A program made the position numbers and the translations under genes. A stretch of 64,000 nt of DNA from Bacillus rubiinfantis. GTDB lineage: Bacteria > Bacillota > Bacilli > Bacillales > Cytobacillaceae. Below are positions 8,859 through 17,174 of the stretch, in pieces (the first letter of the stretch is position 1; each line of letters begins with the position of its first letter). The notes beneath the pieces were generated by a model, which was given only the letters and a program-made list of their open reading frames with translations, searched no databases and was not told the DNA's origin. The stretch is taken from the NCBI GenBank assembly GCA_000752035.1, contig CCFE01000025.1, positions 97,001 to 161,000 of the forward strand. Direction: 5' to 3'.

Positions 8859-8910
8859 ATCACTCGAAAAATTACGTCATCCACGATATAGAGCTAACCC
8901 CAAGTTACTG

Positions 8911-8945
8911 CACGAAATGAGTTGTTCCATTTCGTGTAATTTCTT
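8911..8945 (+). terminator. Terminator after the cupin gene
   Basis: CACGAAATG and CATTTCGTG form a perfect 9-bp stem around an 8-nt loop, followed by TAATTTCTTATT. Confidence 0.7.
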
Positions 8946-8991
8946 ATTATACAGTACTAAACAGCAGTCCAGCATGCCATCATATTACACT

Positions 8992-10491
8992 TTAATCAAC
9001 AGTAATAACTTTGAGATTTGTTTCTAAATCCTTAATGCTATGGGAAATTTCTTCATTGGCATGGATTTCTCTCTGTAACGAAGCTGTTACCCCTTTAATT
9101 GATAAACTAGATTCTTCACTAATGGCAGCTAATTCACCGGTAGATTTGCTGATGTTTCCAACAAAATCATGGAGATCACTCATGAGTTGACTACTTGATA
9201 GAGACAATTGGTTCATTTTGGCAATCGCGCTATCCATCAGCATGAAGGAATCGTTAGTCTTTTCGGTTATCTGATAACTTTGCTCCATGCGTTCCGATAC
9301 TTGTACCATTCTTTGTCTTGTTTGTTCTGACTGTTCTGTAAATTCATGGAGCTGCTCAGTTATTTTATTAGCCGAGGCAGTTGTTATATCCGATAGTTTG
9401 CGAATTTCATGTGCGACAACAGCAAAGCCTTTACCGTGTTCCCCAGCCCTTGCTGCTTCAATGCTTGCGTTAAGCGAAAGTAAATTTGTTTGATTAGCGA
9501 TTTGTTTAATTGTCGTGCTAATTTGATTCGTTTCTTCTAAGTTCCCCACTAATCTGCTTATTTCTTCTGACATTCTATCAATTTCTTTACGAAATTCGGA
9601 TATTTCATATATTAATTGACTAATCTGGGTTTGACCTTCCTGCGATATATCTGTTGCTATGTCCGATTCATCTTTTAATACCTTCATATTCTTGTACATT
9701 TCTTCTACTAATTGATTTGTATTATGAATAGAGTCATTAATACCCTGGGTCTCCATAACTAAGGCGTTAGCTCCAGTTGCAATTTCCTGAAAAGCAATAT
9801 TCATCTCTGTAAATGAACTGTTGTTCTTGCTACTAAAATCTGAAACAAGGCTTGTTTTTTCCGTTACCTCTTTTACTAAATTTATAAGGGAGTATCTTTG
9901 CTTTTCTTGTTTCTCTAACAGTTCTTCAGAAGTTTGTTTTGCGGCCTCAATCTGCTTTATGTAACGATTTGAAACCCTTTGCAACGACAGCAAAAGAACA
10001 GATATGAGTAGATAATAAATGAAAAAAATAAAGCTATCCTCTTTTTGGACAGAAATAAGACCTTGTGCAGCTTGAAAAAATAAAATATAAGCAAGCATCC
10101 CTAAGCCGAATAACAGAGTGAGGATAGAAAGAAGCTGATCCATATAGATAGTCGCTAAAACTGCTACCAATATAATCGATAGAATACGTGTGATGGACGG
10201 GTCGATTATTAGCATGTAAGCAGATAGTAGCACACTACATATGACTGCCCAATATTTTAATTGGAAGATAAACTTTCTGGTTATATGTAGAAAAAAGAAA
10301 ACTGCAATGACTGCTAGTTCACCAACTAAAAAAATGACTTTACTAGTTGTAAGTTCGGTTAAGAAAATACCCACTGCAGATAGAACAACTACAAAACATA
10401 ATGCTTTAAAAACTAGGGAATTTCGTTTGACTGAATCGAGTTCCTTAAAAGAAAGTTCACGATCTTTCTTCTTACCTATAACCCTACTCAT
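8992..10491 (-). CDS. Methyl-accepting chemotaxis-type protein with multi-pass membrane domain
   Basis: A 499-residue receptor-like protein. I chose ATG 10491 because GAGAGGGG lies about 8 nt upstream; an ATG six codons earlier has no such site. About six hydrophobic segments fill residues 25-190 with almost no extracellular loop. A coiled coil follows, then a methyl-accepting signalling domain whose hairpin tip carries QIANQTNLLSLNASIEAARAGEHGKGFAVVA. No HAMP domain or extracellular Cache/4HB domain is present. The input is therefore probably sensed within the membrane. It is not near chemotaxis genes. It could control flagella or another process through CheA/CheW. Confidence 0.9.
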   Translation of the reverse strand: MSRVIGKKKDRELSFKELDSVKRNSLVFKALCFVVVLSAVGIFLTELTTSKVIFLVGELAVIAVFFFLHITRKFIFQLKYWAVICSVLLSAYMLIIDPSITRILSIILVAVLATIYMDQLLSILTLLFGLGMLAYILFFQAAQGLISVQKEDSFIFFIYYLLISVLLLSLQRVSNRYIKQIEAAKQTSEELLEKQEKQRYSLINLVKEVTEKTSLVSDFSSKNNSSFTEMNIAFQEIATGANALVMETQGINDSIHNTNQLVEEMYKNMKVLKDESDIATDISQEGQTQISQLIYEISEFRKEIDRMSEEISRLVGNLEETNQISTTIKQIANQTNLLSLNASIEAARAGEHGKGFAVVAHEIRKLSDITTASANKITEQLHEFTEQSEQTRQRMVQVSERMEQSYQITEKTNDSFMLMDSAIAKMNQLSLSSSQLMSDLHDFVGNISKSTGELAAISEESSLSIKGVTASLQREIHANEEISHSIKDLETNLKVITVD

Positions 10492-10702
10492 GATTGCTGC
10501 CCCTCTCATATTAAAAAAATTAAGTCAAATCTATTATAAAATAGTTATGAAGTGACGACTATAACATTTTCAAATAACACGTATTTAAAAAAGTAGCCTT
10601 TCACTGCTGAATGCTGCAAAGTTTGAAAACACTTTTAATGAAAGACTTTCGTTTTTTCGCTATAATTAAGTCCAACAATCAATAATCCTTAGGTGGTACA
10701 AT

Positions 10703-11611
10703 ATGGAGGAAAATACAAAGGACAGTTTACATAGCGACGAGGAACGATTTCGTGCATTAGTGGAACATGTAAGTGATTGGATTTGGGAAGTGGATGAAAA
10801 CGGAATTTATACATATGCAAGTCCGAGAATAAAGGATATATTAGGGTATGAACCTTCTGAGGTATTGGGAAAAACCCCTTTTGATTTAATGGAACCTGAA
10901 GAAGGGAAGCGGATTGCTCCGATTTTTGAATATCATGTGGCTAATAAGTTACCGATAAAAAGTTTAGAAAACATCAATCTTCACCGCGACGGGCATGAGG
11001 TCATTTTGGAAACAAGCGGTTCCCCGATTATTAATGCCGAAGGAAAATGTATTGGGTATAGAGGCGTTGATCGTGACATTACAGAAAGAAAAGAAATGGA
11101 AAGAGTCATTTATTATCAGGCACATTATGACCTGTTAACCAACTTACCGAATAGAAGATATCTGCACAAAAAAATTTCAAAGATGATTGACCCACCTTCG
11201 AAAGCAAACCGTTTTGCGCTACTATTCATCGATTTGGATAATTTTAAAGAAATTAATGACACCCTTGGGCATGAAATGGGTGATCAATTACTTACCATGT
11301 TGGCGAATCAATTGAAGAAATGTGTTCGAGAAACTGATTTTGTCAGCCGATATGGTGGGGATGAGTTTGTACTAATTTTAGAAAATATGCAAGCTGAAGC
11401 AGATATAAAAGAAATGGCCGGACGAATATTAGCAGCATTTCAAGAGCCATATTGCTTTGAGGGAACTTATTTAAAGATTACCGGCAGTATCGGAATCAGT
11501 ATTTTCCCTGACGATGGAATTGACTTCGACACCCTGATTAAAAAAGCAGATCATGCCATGTACCGGATTAAACGCTCTGGAAAAAACAATTTTTCCAGAG
11601 CAGAAAACTAA
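10703..11611 (+). CDS. PAS-GGDEF diguanylate cyclase
   Basis: A 302-residue soluble protein. A PAS domain (residues 10-125, with SDWIWEVDENGIYTYASP and ending GYRGVDRDITERK) precedes a GGDEF domain (135-300). The active-site loop YGGDEF is intact and the first metal-binding region FIDLDNFKEIND is present, so it should make cyclic di-GMP from two GTP. No RxxD inhibitory site is obvious just upstream of the GGDEF loop. There is no membrane segment or signal peptide, so it senses a cytosolic cue. A TATAAT at about 10660 suggests a promoter, with a poor -35. Confidence 0.92.
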   Translation: MEENTKDSLHSDEERFRALVEHVSDWIWEVDENGIYTYASPRIKDILGYEPSEVLGKTPFDLMEPEEGKRIAPIFEYHVANKLPIKSLENINLHRDGHEVILETSGSPIINAEGKCIGYRGVDRDITERKEMERVIYYQAHYDLLTNLPNRRYLHKKISKMIDPPSKANRFALLFIDLDNFKEINDTLGHEMGDQLLTMLANQLKKCVRETDFVSRYGGDEFVLILENMQAEADIKEMAGRILAAFQEPYCFEGTYLKITGSIGISIFPDDGIDFDTLIKKADHAMYRIKRSGKNNFSRAEN

Positions 11612-11668
11612 TAGAAACTATCTAAAAAAATTTACAGTGAAGGATATTTTTTACGGTGTTATTATTTT

Positions 11669-11706
11669 AACTGTTCATCGCTTATTGACAAACACGATGA
11701 ACAGTT
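11669..11706. repeat. Perfect 12-bp inverted repeat between convergent genes
   Basis: AACTGTTCATCG and CGATGAACAGTT flank a 14-nt loop. No T run follows on either strand, so it is not a standard intrinsic terminator. It may still end or stabilise the transcripts of the cyclase and phosphatase genes that converge here. Confidence 0.6.
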
Positions 11707-11751
11707 ATCCTCTCCGACTGACGTCAAGTAAACAATCGTCCAGACGTATGT

Positions 11752-12531
11752 TTAAAGCAAACCTACCATCTGTAAACCATGAAAAATACCATGGTCATCG
11801 ACGGATTTCGTTACGTATTTTGCTGCTGATTTTACTTTCTCTACTGCATTTCCCATCGCGATACTATTATAAACTGTGGAAAGCATCTCCATATCATTTA
11901 ATCCATCTCCAAAGGCAAATTGCCTTTCTTTTGGAATGCCAAGTTCTTCAACAATTATTTCGATGCCTTTTGCTTTAGAACCATCTTTTGGCAGTATATC
12001 TACGGACATAGGATGCCATCTTATAAAATCGAAGGCAGAGAATTCCGCTTCGTACTGTTTCTCTTCACCCTCCAGACAGAATAGCAACGATTGATATAAG
12101 TTACGACCTTTGTAATAATGGGGATCATGTGTTGGATGTACATCCAATTTCATCGTACTAAGACTCTCATTAATGTATGGATGATCCGGTACATTTGCTT
12201 TCATATCTTCATGATCCATATAGACGACCGGATGCTGATTGTCAATTGCTTTATCCGTCAGCCTTATTAGTGAGGAAATATTTAATGGGTTGGTATAGAT
12301 CACTTCCCCGTTTAACACTACATATTGTCCGTTATAACTGACATACGTATGAATATCTAATTCTTCGCGAAGTTTTTTAAACATGAACGGGGCTCGTCCG
12401 GTTGCAATTGCAACGATATGCCCTTTATCTTTTAATGTAAAAATTGCCTCTTTAGTGGTTGATGGTAATTCCTTTTGCGAATCAAGCAAGGTTCCATCTA
12501 TATCAAAAAAAATCACACTTTGTTCTGTCAT
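11752..12531 (-). CDS. HAD-superfamily Cof-type phosphatase
   Basis: A 259-residue HAD hydrolase of the Cof/type IIB class. Motif I is DIDGTLL, with nucleophile D10 and acid/base D12. A threonine in ATGR gives motif II. A lysine near residue 190 (PKDGSKAKG) gives motif III, and GDGLNDMEML gives motif IV. The C2B cap lies between. Family members dephosphorylate sugar phosphates, FMN-like compounds or PLP; the exact substrate is not predictable. A TTGACA promoter overlapped by a perfect 16-bp palindrome lies upstream, so the gene is probably under specific control. Confidence 0.93.
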   Translation of the reverse strand: MTEQSVIFFDIDGTLLDSQKELPSTTKEAIFTLKDKGHIVAIATGRAPFMFKKLREELDIHTYVSYNGQYVVLNGEVIYTNPLNISSLIRLTDKAIDNQHPVVYMDHEDMKANVPDHPYINESLSTMKLDVHPTHDPHYYKGRNLYQSLLFCLEGEEKQYEAEFSAFDFIRWHPMSVDILPKDGSKAKGIEIIVEELGIPKERQFAFGDGLNDMEMLSTVYNSIAMGNAVEKVKSAAKYVTKSVDDHGIFHGLQMVGLL

Positions 12532-12602
12532 CTTCTAGCCTACCTTCTACTGTTTTTACTTGGTGCATTTTATTTCTCTATCCCTCTTGTAATACTGCCC
12601 AT

Positions 12603-12622
12603 ACCTTTTTTCTAAAAAAGGT
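12603..12622. repeat. AT-rich hairpin
   Basis: ACCTTTTTT and AAAAAAGGT form a 9-bp stem with a 2-nt loop in the 5' untranslated region of the phosphatase gene. Role unknown. Confidence 0.45.
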
Positions 12623-12642
12623 AATACGTTTATTACTATACT

Positions 12643-12673
12643 AGTGTAAGTTATGAAAGGCCTTTCATGTCAA
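12643..12673 (-). promoter_or_regulatory. Promoter with overlapping 16-bp palindrome, phosphatase gene
   Basis: On the minus strand TTGACA (12673-12668) is followed after 19 bp by TACACT. The perfect palindrome ATGAAAGGCCTTTCAT (12653-12668) fills the spacer and touches the -35. A repressor bound there would block RNA polymerase. The regulator is unknown. Confidence 0.5.
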
Positions 12674-12701
12674 TCCTTCTTATTATGTTTTATCCTTTCA
12701 C

Positions 12702-12738
12702 AAAAAAAACTGGGCTTAGTACATGACTGCTAGCCCGG
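12702..12738 (-). terminator. Terminator of the ECF sigma/DUF4179 operon
   Basis: GGGCTAG and CTAAGCCC pair (one bulge) and are followed by eight T on the minus strand, 30-60 nt past the DUF4179 stop. Confidence 0.75.
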
Positions 12739-12766
12739 TCTCTGTGAAACTATTTCAACTATTTAA

Positions 12767-13900
12767 TTACCTAGACAAAGGTAGCTTTATTTCCTTGCCA
12801 ATTTCCAAGGTACAGTCTTTGCGATTTTCCACTGGGGCGAAAATCATAATATATTCATCATCTGCCCCTTGGACTTCTCCCTTGCTAAAAATTGGATCAA
12901 CTCTTTTTCCTGCTGACTGCAAAAACACACCGGATTTTTTTTCATCAACGATATAGCCGTATTTTTTATCAATTTTTCGGGCATGCAAGAATTGCTCTTC
13001 TAGCTTGCTCATGATTTTGTATTTATTTCCTGCTTCATCTGTTTGCAGTTTTGTATCCGTACCTGTTACCACTACTCTTGTCTCCATCGCTGAGAATTCA
13101 ACTTGTTTAATACGATACTGCTGATTCTTGTAAGTAAATTCTTTATTAAGCTCTACTGTTTCCCGAGTAGAGACAGCCTCTTTGCCAAGTGTGAATTCAA
13201 GCGGCCATGTTGTGGTTACTTCTTTTGTTTTGCCATTATTGTAAATCGTTAAGTTATTAATTACCAACCTGACCTTCTGGCCCTGATACTGTTTGAGTGA
13301 CTCGAATGATTCAGCCTCGACAACCTTGTTTTCTTTCGCATCATAATACCTGCTGCCCCAACCCACAGAATGGAGCTTCTTCTTGTCTCCGTGATCCTCT
13401 ACTAAATTAATTGAGCTCCTCCCTTCAAAAATATCAAGATAATAATTCTTTAAATTCGTCTTTTTACTCTGATAGGTCACGAGCAGCTTCGTTTCTTTTT
13501 CATCCGTCAACACACTTTGGAAATGGACGGTTATATCATGTTTGTCATCATAATATGTTTGATTTAGCGGTTGGCCTTGCCCTTTATCAATCGCCATCCG
13601 TAACCCGGTATCATCGATGTGCTTACTGAAAAACAGTTTATCAAGCGTCTCCTGAATTGCCGCCATTACTGGGGTAAATGATAACGCTGAAACTGCCAGC
13701 AGTCCGATTGCCGCAGCCATTGATAATCTTTTATAAAACTTTCTTGACTTATTAATTTTTGTTACAGTTGAAGGATTAATTTGAGTCACTTTTTCCCTCT
13801 CCTCTTTCTGATCTATTTTTTTTATAATTTCATCAAAAGCATCCGGAACTTGTTTTTCAATTGCTTGATTTAAATGCTTTAGCAGTTTTTCCTTTTCCAC
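12767..13900 (-). CDS. DUF4179 membrane protein, likely anti-sigma factor
   Basis: A 377-residue protein with a charged N-terminal cytosolic region of about 58 residues. A single membrane segment (about 58-80, AAAIGLLAVSALSFTPVMA) and a large beta-rich extracytoplasmic DUF4179 domain follow. It begins 12 nt after an ECF sigma gene on the same strand. That gene order and topology (cytosolic sigma-binding tail, one membrane span, outside sensor) is standard for membrane anti-sigma factors. The N-terminal part lacks the HxxxCxxC zinc motif of the ZAS type, so sigma binding would be by another fold. The signal sensed is unknown. Confidence 0.85.
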   Translation of the reverse strand: MEKEKLLKHLNQAIEKQVPDAFDEIIKKIDQKEEREKVTQINPSTVTKINKSRKFYKRLSMAAAIGLLAVSALSFTPVMAAIQETLDKLFFSKHIDDTGLRMAIDKGQGQPLNQTYYDDKHDITVHFQSVLTDEKETKLLVTYQSKKTNLKNYYLDIFEGRSSINLVEDHGDKKKLHSVGWGSRYYDAKENKVVEAESFESLKQYQGQKVRLVINNLTIYNNGKTKEVTTTWPLEFTLGKEAVSTRETVELNKEFTYKNQQYRIKQVEFSAMETRVVVTGTDTKLQTDEAGNKYKIMSKLEEQFLHARKIDKKYGYIVDEKKSGVFLQSAGKRVDPIFSKGEVQGADDEYIMIFAPVENRKDCTLEIGKEIKLPLSR

Positions 13901-13912
13901 CGGAATCCCTCC

Positions 13913-14422
13913 TTATAACATACTCTTTTGTAATTTTTTCATTGCGGCATTGTATTTCCAGAGGACTGTACCCAAAGGCATTTCAACGATTTTGGCAATT
14001 TCTCGATGTTTCATTCCAATCACATCTTTTAATATGATAATTTGGCGCTCCTCTTGATTTAGTAATTCTAAGTATTTGGATAAGACCATTTTGTCAACAG
14101 GGTCATCTGAGACCCATTCCGACCGTTCAAAAAAGGCCCCATCAAATCCAGTAATTTCACGTTTTTTCTTGCGATACAGGTCTAGCGCTGTGTTCCTGGA
14201 TACAGTAATCAACCATGCTTTTACATTCGGTATTTTTTTATGTTTCATTTCCTGGTAAAGCTTAATATACACTTCTTGGAGGACATCCTCTGCAAGCTCT
14301 GTATCCCTGAGAATCGATAAGGCGATAGCAAAAACATGTTTCTTATAATCTTGAAAAAATTGTTTAAATTCATCTGCATAATTATTAGTATTTTCTAGCC
14401 TTTGCAAACTGCTATAGTTCAT
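13913..14422 (-). CDS. ECF-type RNA polymerase sigma factor
   Basis: A 169-residue group 4 sigma factor. Region 2 (residues 20-90) includes LSILRDTELAEDVLQEVYIKLY and the WLITVSRNTALDLYRKKKR DNA-melting helix. Region 4 (110-165) has the helix-turn-helix KHREIAKIVEMPLGTVLWKYNAAMKKL. Start supported by GAAAGGAGG 7 nt upstream. It forms a two-gene operon with the DUF4179 protein. I looked for an autoregulatory promoter: TGAACC and CGTTT occur upstream but 20 bp apart, which is too wide for a convincing ECF promoter. Confidence 0.93.
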   Translation of the reverse strand: MNYSSLQRLENTNNYADEFKQFFQDYKKHVFAIALSILRDTELAEDVLQEVYIKLYQEMKHKKIPNVKAWLITVSRNTALDLYRKKKREITGFDGAFFERSEWVSDDPVDKMVLSKYLELLNQEERQIIILKDVIGMKHREIAKIVEMPLGTVLWKYNAAMKKLQKSML

Positions 14423-14703
14423 CTTGCGCCTCCTTTCATATAGTAAACGGTTCAGCGCGATATTTTATTGGTTCAAATTTATATTTTTTTCATTACTTTT
14501 TTTAAAACATATTTTTGCTGCTTTGATAACAGTCAAAGAAGCGGTTGCATTCAGTTTAGCCATGGTGCTCCATCATTAGGGCATATAGGATGGCGGCATA
14601 TAATTTTAGTCAATATTATTCAATTTTAGTATATTTTTCATCAAAAGGTATGATAAAATAATAAAAAGTCTAAAAATTCAAACTAATGTATGGGGGTATT
14701 AGC

Positions 14704-16296
14704 ATGATTGTGCCTTTAGTATTGACGCAATTTTTGGATCGGGCTGTTTCATTGTATGGGGGAAAAAAGGCGGTTTTTTGTGATTCACGTGTATTTACCT
14801 ATCGTGAATTGCATGGACGCGTCAATCAGCTTTCCCACGGATTAAAAGCTTTAGGTATTACGAAAGGGGACCGGGTGGCTTATCTTGCCCCAAATACGGT
14901 TGAAATGCTTGAAGGTTTCTACGGTGTCTTTCAACTCGGAGCGATTATGGTACCATTAAATATCCGCCTAAAGCCAGAAGACTACTTATTTATCTTAAAT
15001 CATAGTGAGTCCAAGGTCCTGTTTGTCGACCAAGATATCTACCACCTGATTAAGCCTATCAAGGAGCGCTTAGAAACGGTTGAAACGATTATTGTCCATT
15101 ATAAAACGGACGAAACAAATGAAATTGATTACGAACAATGGCTCACTGGTTTCCCAAGCAGCTTATTTGATCGTGAAGAGGTTGATGAAAATGATGTCTG
15201 CAGCCTGCTGTATACGAGCGGGACAACTGGCAATCCTAAAGGGGTCATGCTAACGCACCGCAATAATTACCTCCATGCCATGCATACAATGCATCATTTG
15301 CGCGTTTCGGATCGGGATGTCTACCTCCATGTTCTGCCGATGTTCCATGTAAATGGCTGGGGAGCGCCTTTTTACTATACAGCCAATGGCGCAACACATA
15401 TTTGTTTGAAAAAGGCTACTCCTGAGGCAATTTTTAAAGCGATTCAAGATCATGGCGTAACCGTGCTACATATGGCGCCAACGGTGTTGAATTCCTTGCT
15501 GCAATATTATGAACAGCATATACCGGAAATAGTACAGGATGTCCGCGTCGTCATTGCCGGATCAGCACCGCCGCCAGCCTTCGTCACCCGCGTAGAAAAA
15601 GAGCTTGGCTGGGAGTTTATCCAAGTATATGGGATGACCGAATCGACACCACTTAGTTTGATATCGTCGATTCGCTCCGAGCTTACAGATTTGAGTCCTG
15701 GAGAAAAAGCACGGTTAAAGGCAAAGGCTGGATTCCCAATGATTGGCTGTGATGTCCGCGTCGTCAATGAACATGGGGAAGAAGTGGCTCATGATGGCAA
15801 AGAAATCGGCGAAGTTGTCACCCGAAGCCATGGTGTGATGCTTGGGTATTGGAAAAATCCTGAAGCAACGATGGAAACGATTCGCGATGGCTGGCTGCAC
15901 ACGGGGGACATGGGGACGATTGATGAAAATGGCTATATTGATATCGTAGATCGGAAAAAGGATATTATCATTAGCGGCGGCGAAAACATTTCTTCGATTG
16001 AAGTCGAAGGTGTCTTATATGAACATCCTAGCGTCTTGGAGGCAGCAGTCATTGCAGCACCGCATGAAAAATGGGGCGAGACACCACATGCGTTTGTCGT
16101 TCTGCGGAAAGGACACCAGGTCAGTGAAGCTGAGATTATCGCCTTTTCCCGCGATAAGTTAGCTCATTTTAAAGCGGTCACCGGCGTCACGTTTGTTGAT
16201 GAACTGCCGAAAACTGCCTCCGGAAAAATCCAAAAAGTACATTTGCGCAATGAGTACTGGGGGAATCGTGGAAAAGCGGGGCGGTTTGTCAATTAG
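14704..16296 (+). CDS. Fatty-acid/acyl-CoA synthetase (AMP-forming)
   Basis: A 530-residue ANL-superfamily enzyme that activates a carboxylic acid to acyl-AMP and then to acyl-CoA. The start ATG 14704 is preceded by GGGGG about 8 nt upstream. The P-loop-like motif is YTSGTTGNPKGV, and VYGMTEST is motif A5. GWLHTGDMGTIDENGYIDIVDRKKDIIISGGENIS covers the hinge. The C-terminal catalytic lysine is in PKTASGKIQK. The features fit the medium- to long-chain fatty acid group (FadD-like), but acid specificity cannot be fixed. It stands alone, with no beta-oxidation genes nearby. It converges on the hemerythrin gene across a repeat array. Confidence 0.92.
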   Translation: MIVPLVLTQFLDRAVSLYGGKKAVFCDSRVFTYRELHGRVNQLSHGLKALGITKGDRVAYLAPNTVEMLEGFYGVFQLGAIMVPLNIRLKPEDYLFILNHSESKVLFVDQDIYHLIKPIKERLETVETIIVHYKTDETNEIDYEQWLTGFPSSLFDREEVDENDVCSLLYTSGTTGNPKGVMLTHRNNYLHAMHTMHHLRVSDRDVYLHVLPMFHVNGWGAPFYYTANGATHICLKKATPEAIFKAIQDHGVTVLHMAPTVLNSLLQYYEQHIPEIVQDVRVVIAGSAPPPAFVTRVEKELGWEFIQVYGMTESTPLSLISSIRSELTDLSPGEKARLKAKAGFPMIGCDVRVVNEHGEEVAHDGKEIGEVVTRSHGVMLGYWKNPEATMETIRDGWLHTGDMGTIDENGYIDIVDRKKDIIISGGENISSIEVEGVLYEHPSVLEAAVIAAPHEKWGETPHAFVVLRKGHQVSEAEIIAFSRDKLAHFKAVTGVTFVDELPKTASGKIQKVHLRNEYWGNRGKAGRFVN

Positions 16297-16376
16297 TTTT
16301 TTCGATGCAAGTTCTTTTGAAAGAGGTTTGGGCACAGACACACTACTACGCTAGTAGTATATATGCTGAATTTTGC

Positions 16377-16558
16377 TTTTATTAGCGATTTGAAACAACT
16401 TATTAGCGAATTTCAAATTTTATTAGCGATTTCTAACAACTTATTAGCGAATTTCAGATTTTATTAGCGATTTGAAACAACTTATTAGCGAATTTCAAAT
16501 TTTATTAGCGATTTCTAACAACTTATTAGCGAATTTCAGATTTTATTAGCGATTTCTT
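16377..16558 (-). repeat. 41-bp tandem repeat array with nine phased TCGCTAATA cores (array 1)
   Basis: Four full 41-bp units (16377-16417, 16418-16458, 16459-16499, 16500-16540) and a partial fifth. Units 1+2 and 3+4 are identical as 82-bp blocks. Each unit carries the core TATTAGCGA twice (TCGCTAATA on the minus strand), with starts at 16380, 16401, 16421, 16442, 16462, 16483, 16503, 16524 and 16544, so spacing alternates 21 and 20 bp. It lies between convergent genes, next to a terminator. No reading frame or protein-like content is seen. The same core and spacing recur at 27.9 and 31.8 kb. Confidence 0.93.
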
Positions 16559-16566
16559 TTAACAGA

Positions 16567-16615
16567 AGAATCACTGTCCCATAGACAACTCCTATGGGAC
16601 AGTGATTCTATGTTT
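16567..16615. terminator. Strong bidirectional terminator
   Basis: An 18-bp perfect stem (16567-16584 with 16592-16609) around a 7-nt loop, followed by a T-rich tract on the plus side. It separates the acyl-CoA synthetase from the hemerythrin gene. Its inner GTCCCATAG/CTATGGGAC core also appears in the hairpin at 51971-51995. Confidence 0.85.
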
Positions 16616-17007
16616 TATTTATGACTGTGCTGCTGATCCTTTACAATTATGTGCTGAGTAATCCAATCAGCAATAAAATTTAATATTCCAAGGATATACT
16701 CATTTTGTCCGTCATCGATTCGACTATAATCAATGTTTTCAAATTTTTCGATGAAATCATCATGTTCCACTTTATGAGCGAAGAACCCTTTAAAGCCTGA
16801 TTTCAACATGTATTCCTCTTCAGCGCGGAAATGATAAACAGTATAATCTTTTAACTCCTGAATCGTATCGACAATTTTATCATACTTATCTAAATATCCG
16901 TCATTTTTTAACAGCTCATAAGCACTATCACCAATCGCGAACAGCTTTTTATGCTGCTCATCAACTAAAGTATTCCCGGTTTTATACTCCTCTTTCCATT
17001 TAAACAT
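16615..17007 (-). CDS. Bacteriohemerythrin
   Basis: A 130-residue non-heme diiron oxygen-binding protein. From ATG 17007 (AAGGGAG 10 nt upstream) the expected ligands are all present: H19 in DEQH, H59 and E63 in YHFRAEEEY, H78 and H82 in HKVEH, H119 and D124 in WITQHIIVKD. Stand-alone hemerythrins bind O2 reversibly and are proposed to store, deliver or sense oxygen or to protect against nitric oxide. Its neighbours are a membrane methyl-accepting protein and an FNT channel. Confidence 0.95.
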   Translation of the reverse strand: MFKWKEEYKTGNTLVDEQHKKLFAIGDSAYELLKNDGYLDKYDKIVDTIQELKDYTVYHFRAEEEYMLKSGFKGFFAHKVEHDDFIEKFENIDYSRIDDGQNEYILGILNFIADWITQHIIVKDQQHSHK

Positions 17008-17174
17008 CAACAAAATGCTCCCTTCAAAGCTAGTTGGAGTGAAACTCCTTCCTTTTTCTGATTAATATTACAATCTCATCTAATCTTCTGAAAGATATTT
17101 CACGAATTATACTAAAAATCTTTCATTTTCTGTAACAAGAAAGGGAGCAGAAACCAGTCGGAAAGAGTATGCTT

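Noticed and set aside
14430..14480. ECF autoregulatory promoter (TGAACC and CGTTT) before the sigma factor gene
   Set aside because: The two motifs are 20 bp apart, but ECF promoters need about 16-17 bp.
14540..14560. cre-like sequence upstream of the acyl-CoA synthetase
   Set aside because: It shares only the CG centre and a few bases with the consensus; four positions mismatch.
16377..16558. Possible CRISPR array
   Set aside because: Cores are only about 9 bp with 11-12 bp between them, the in-between sequence is repeated and not unique, and no cas genes are present.
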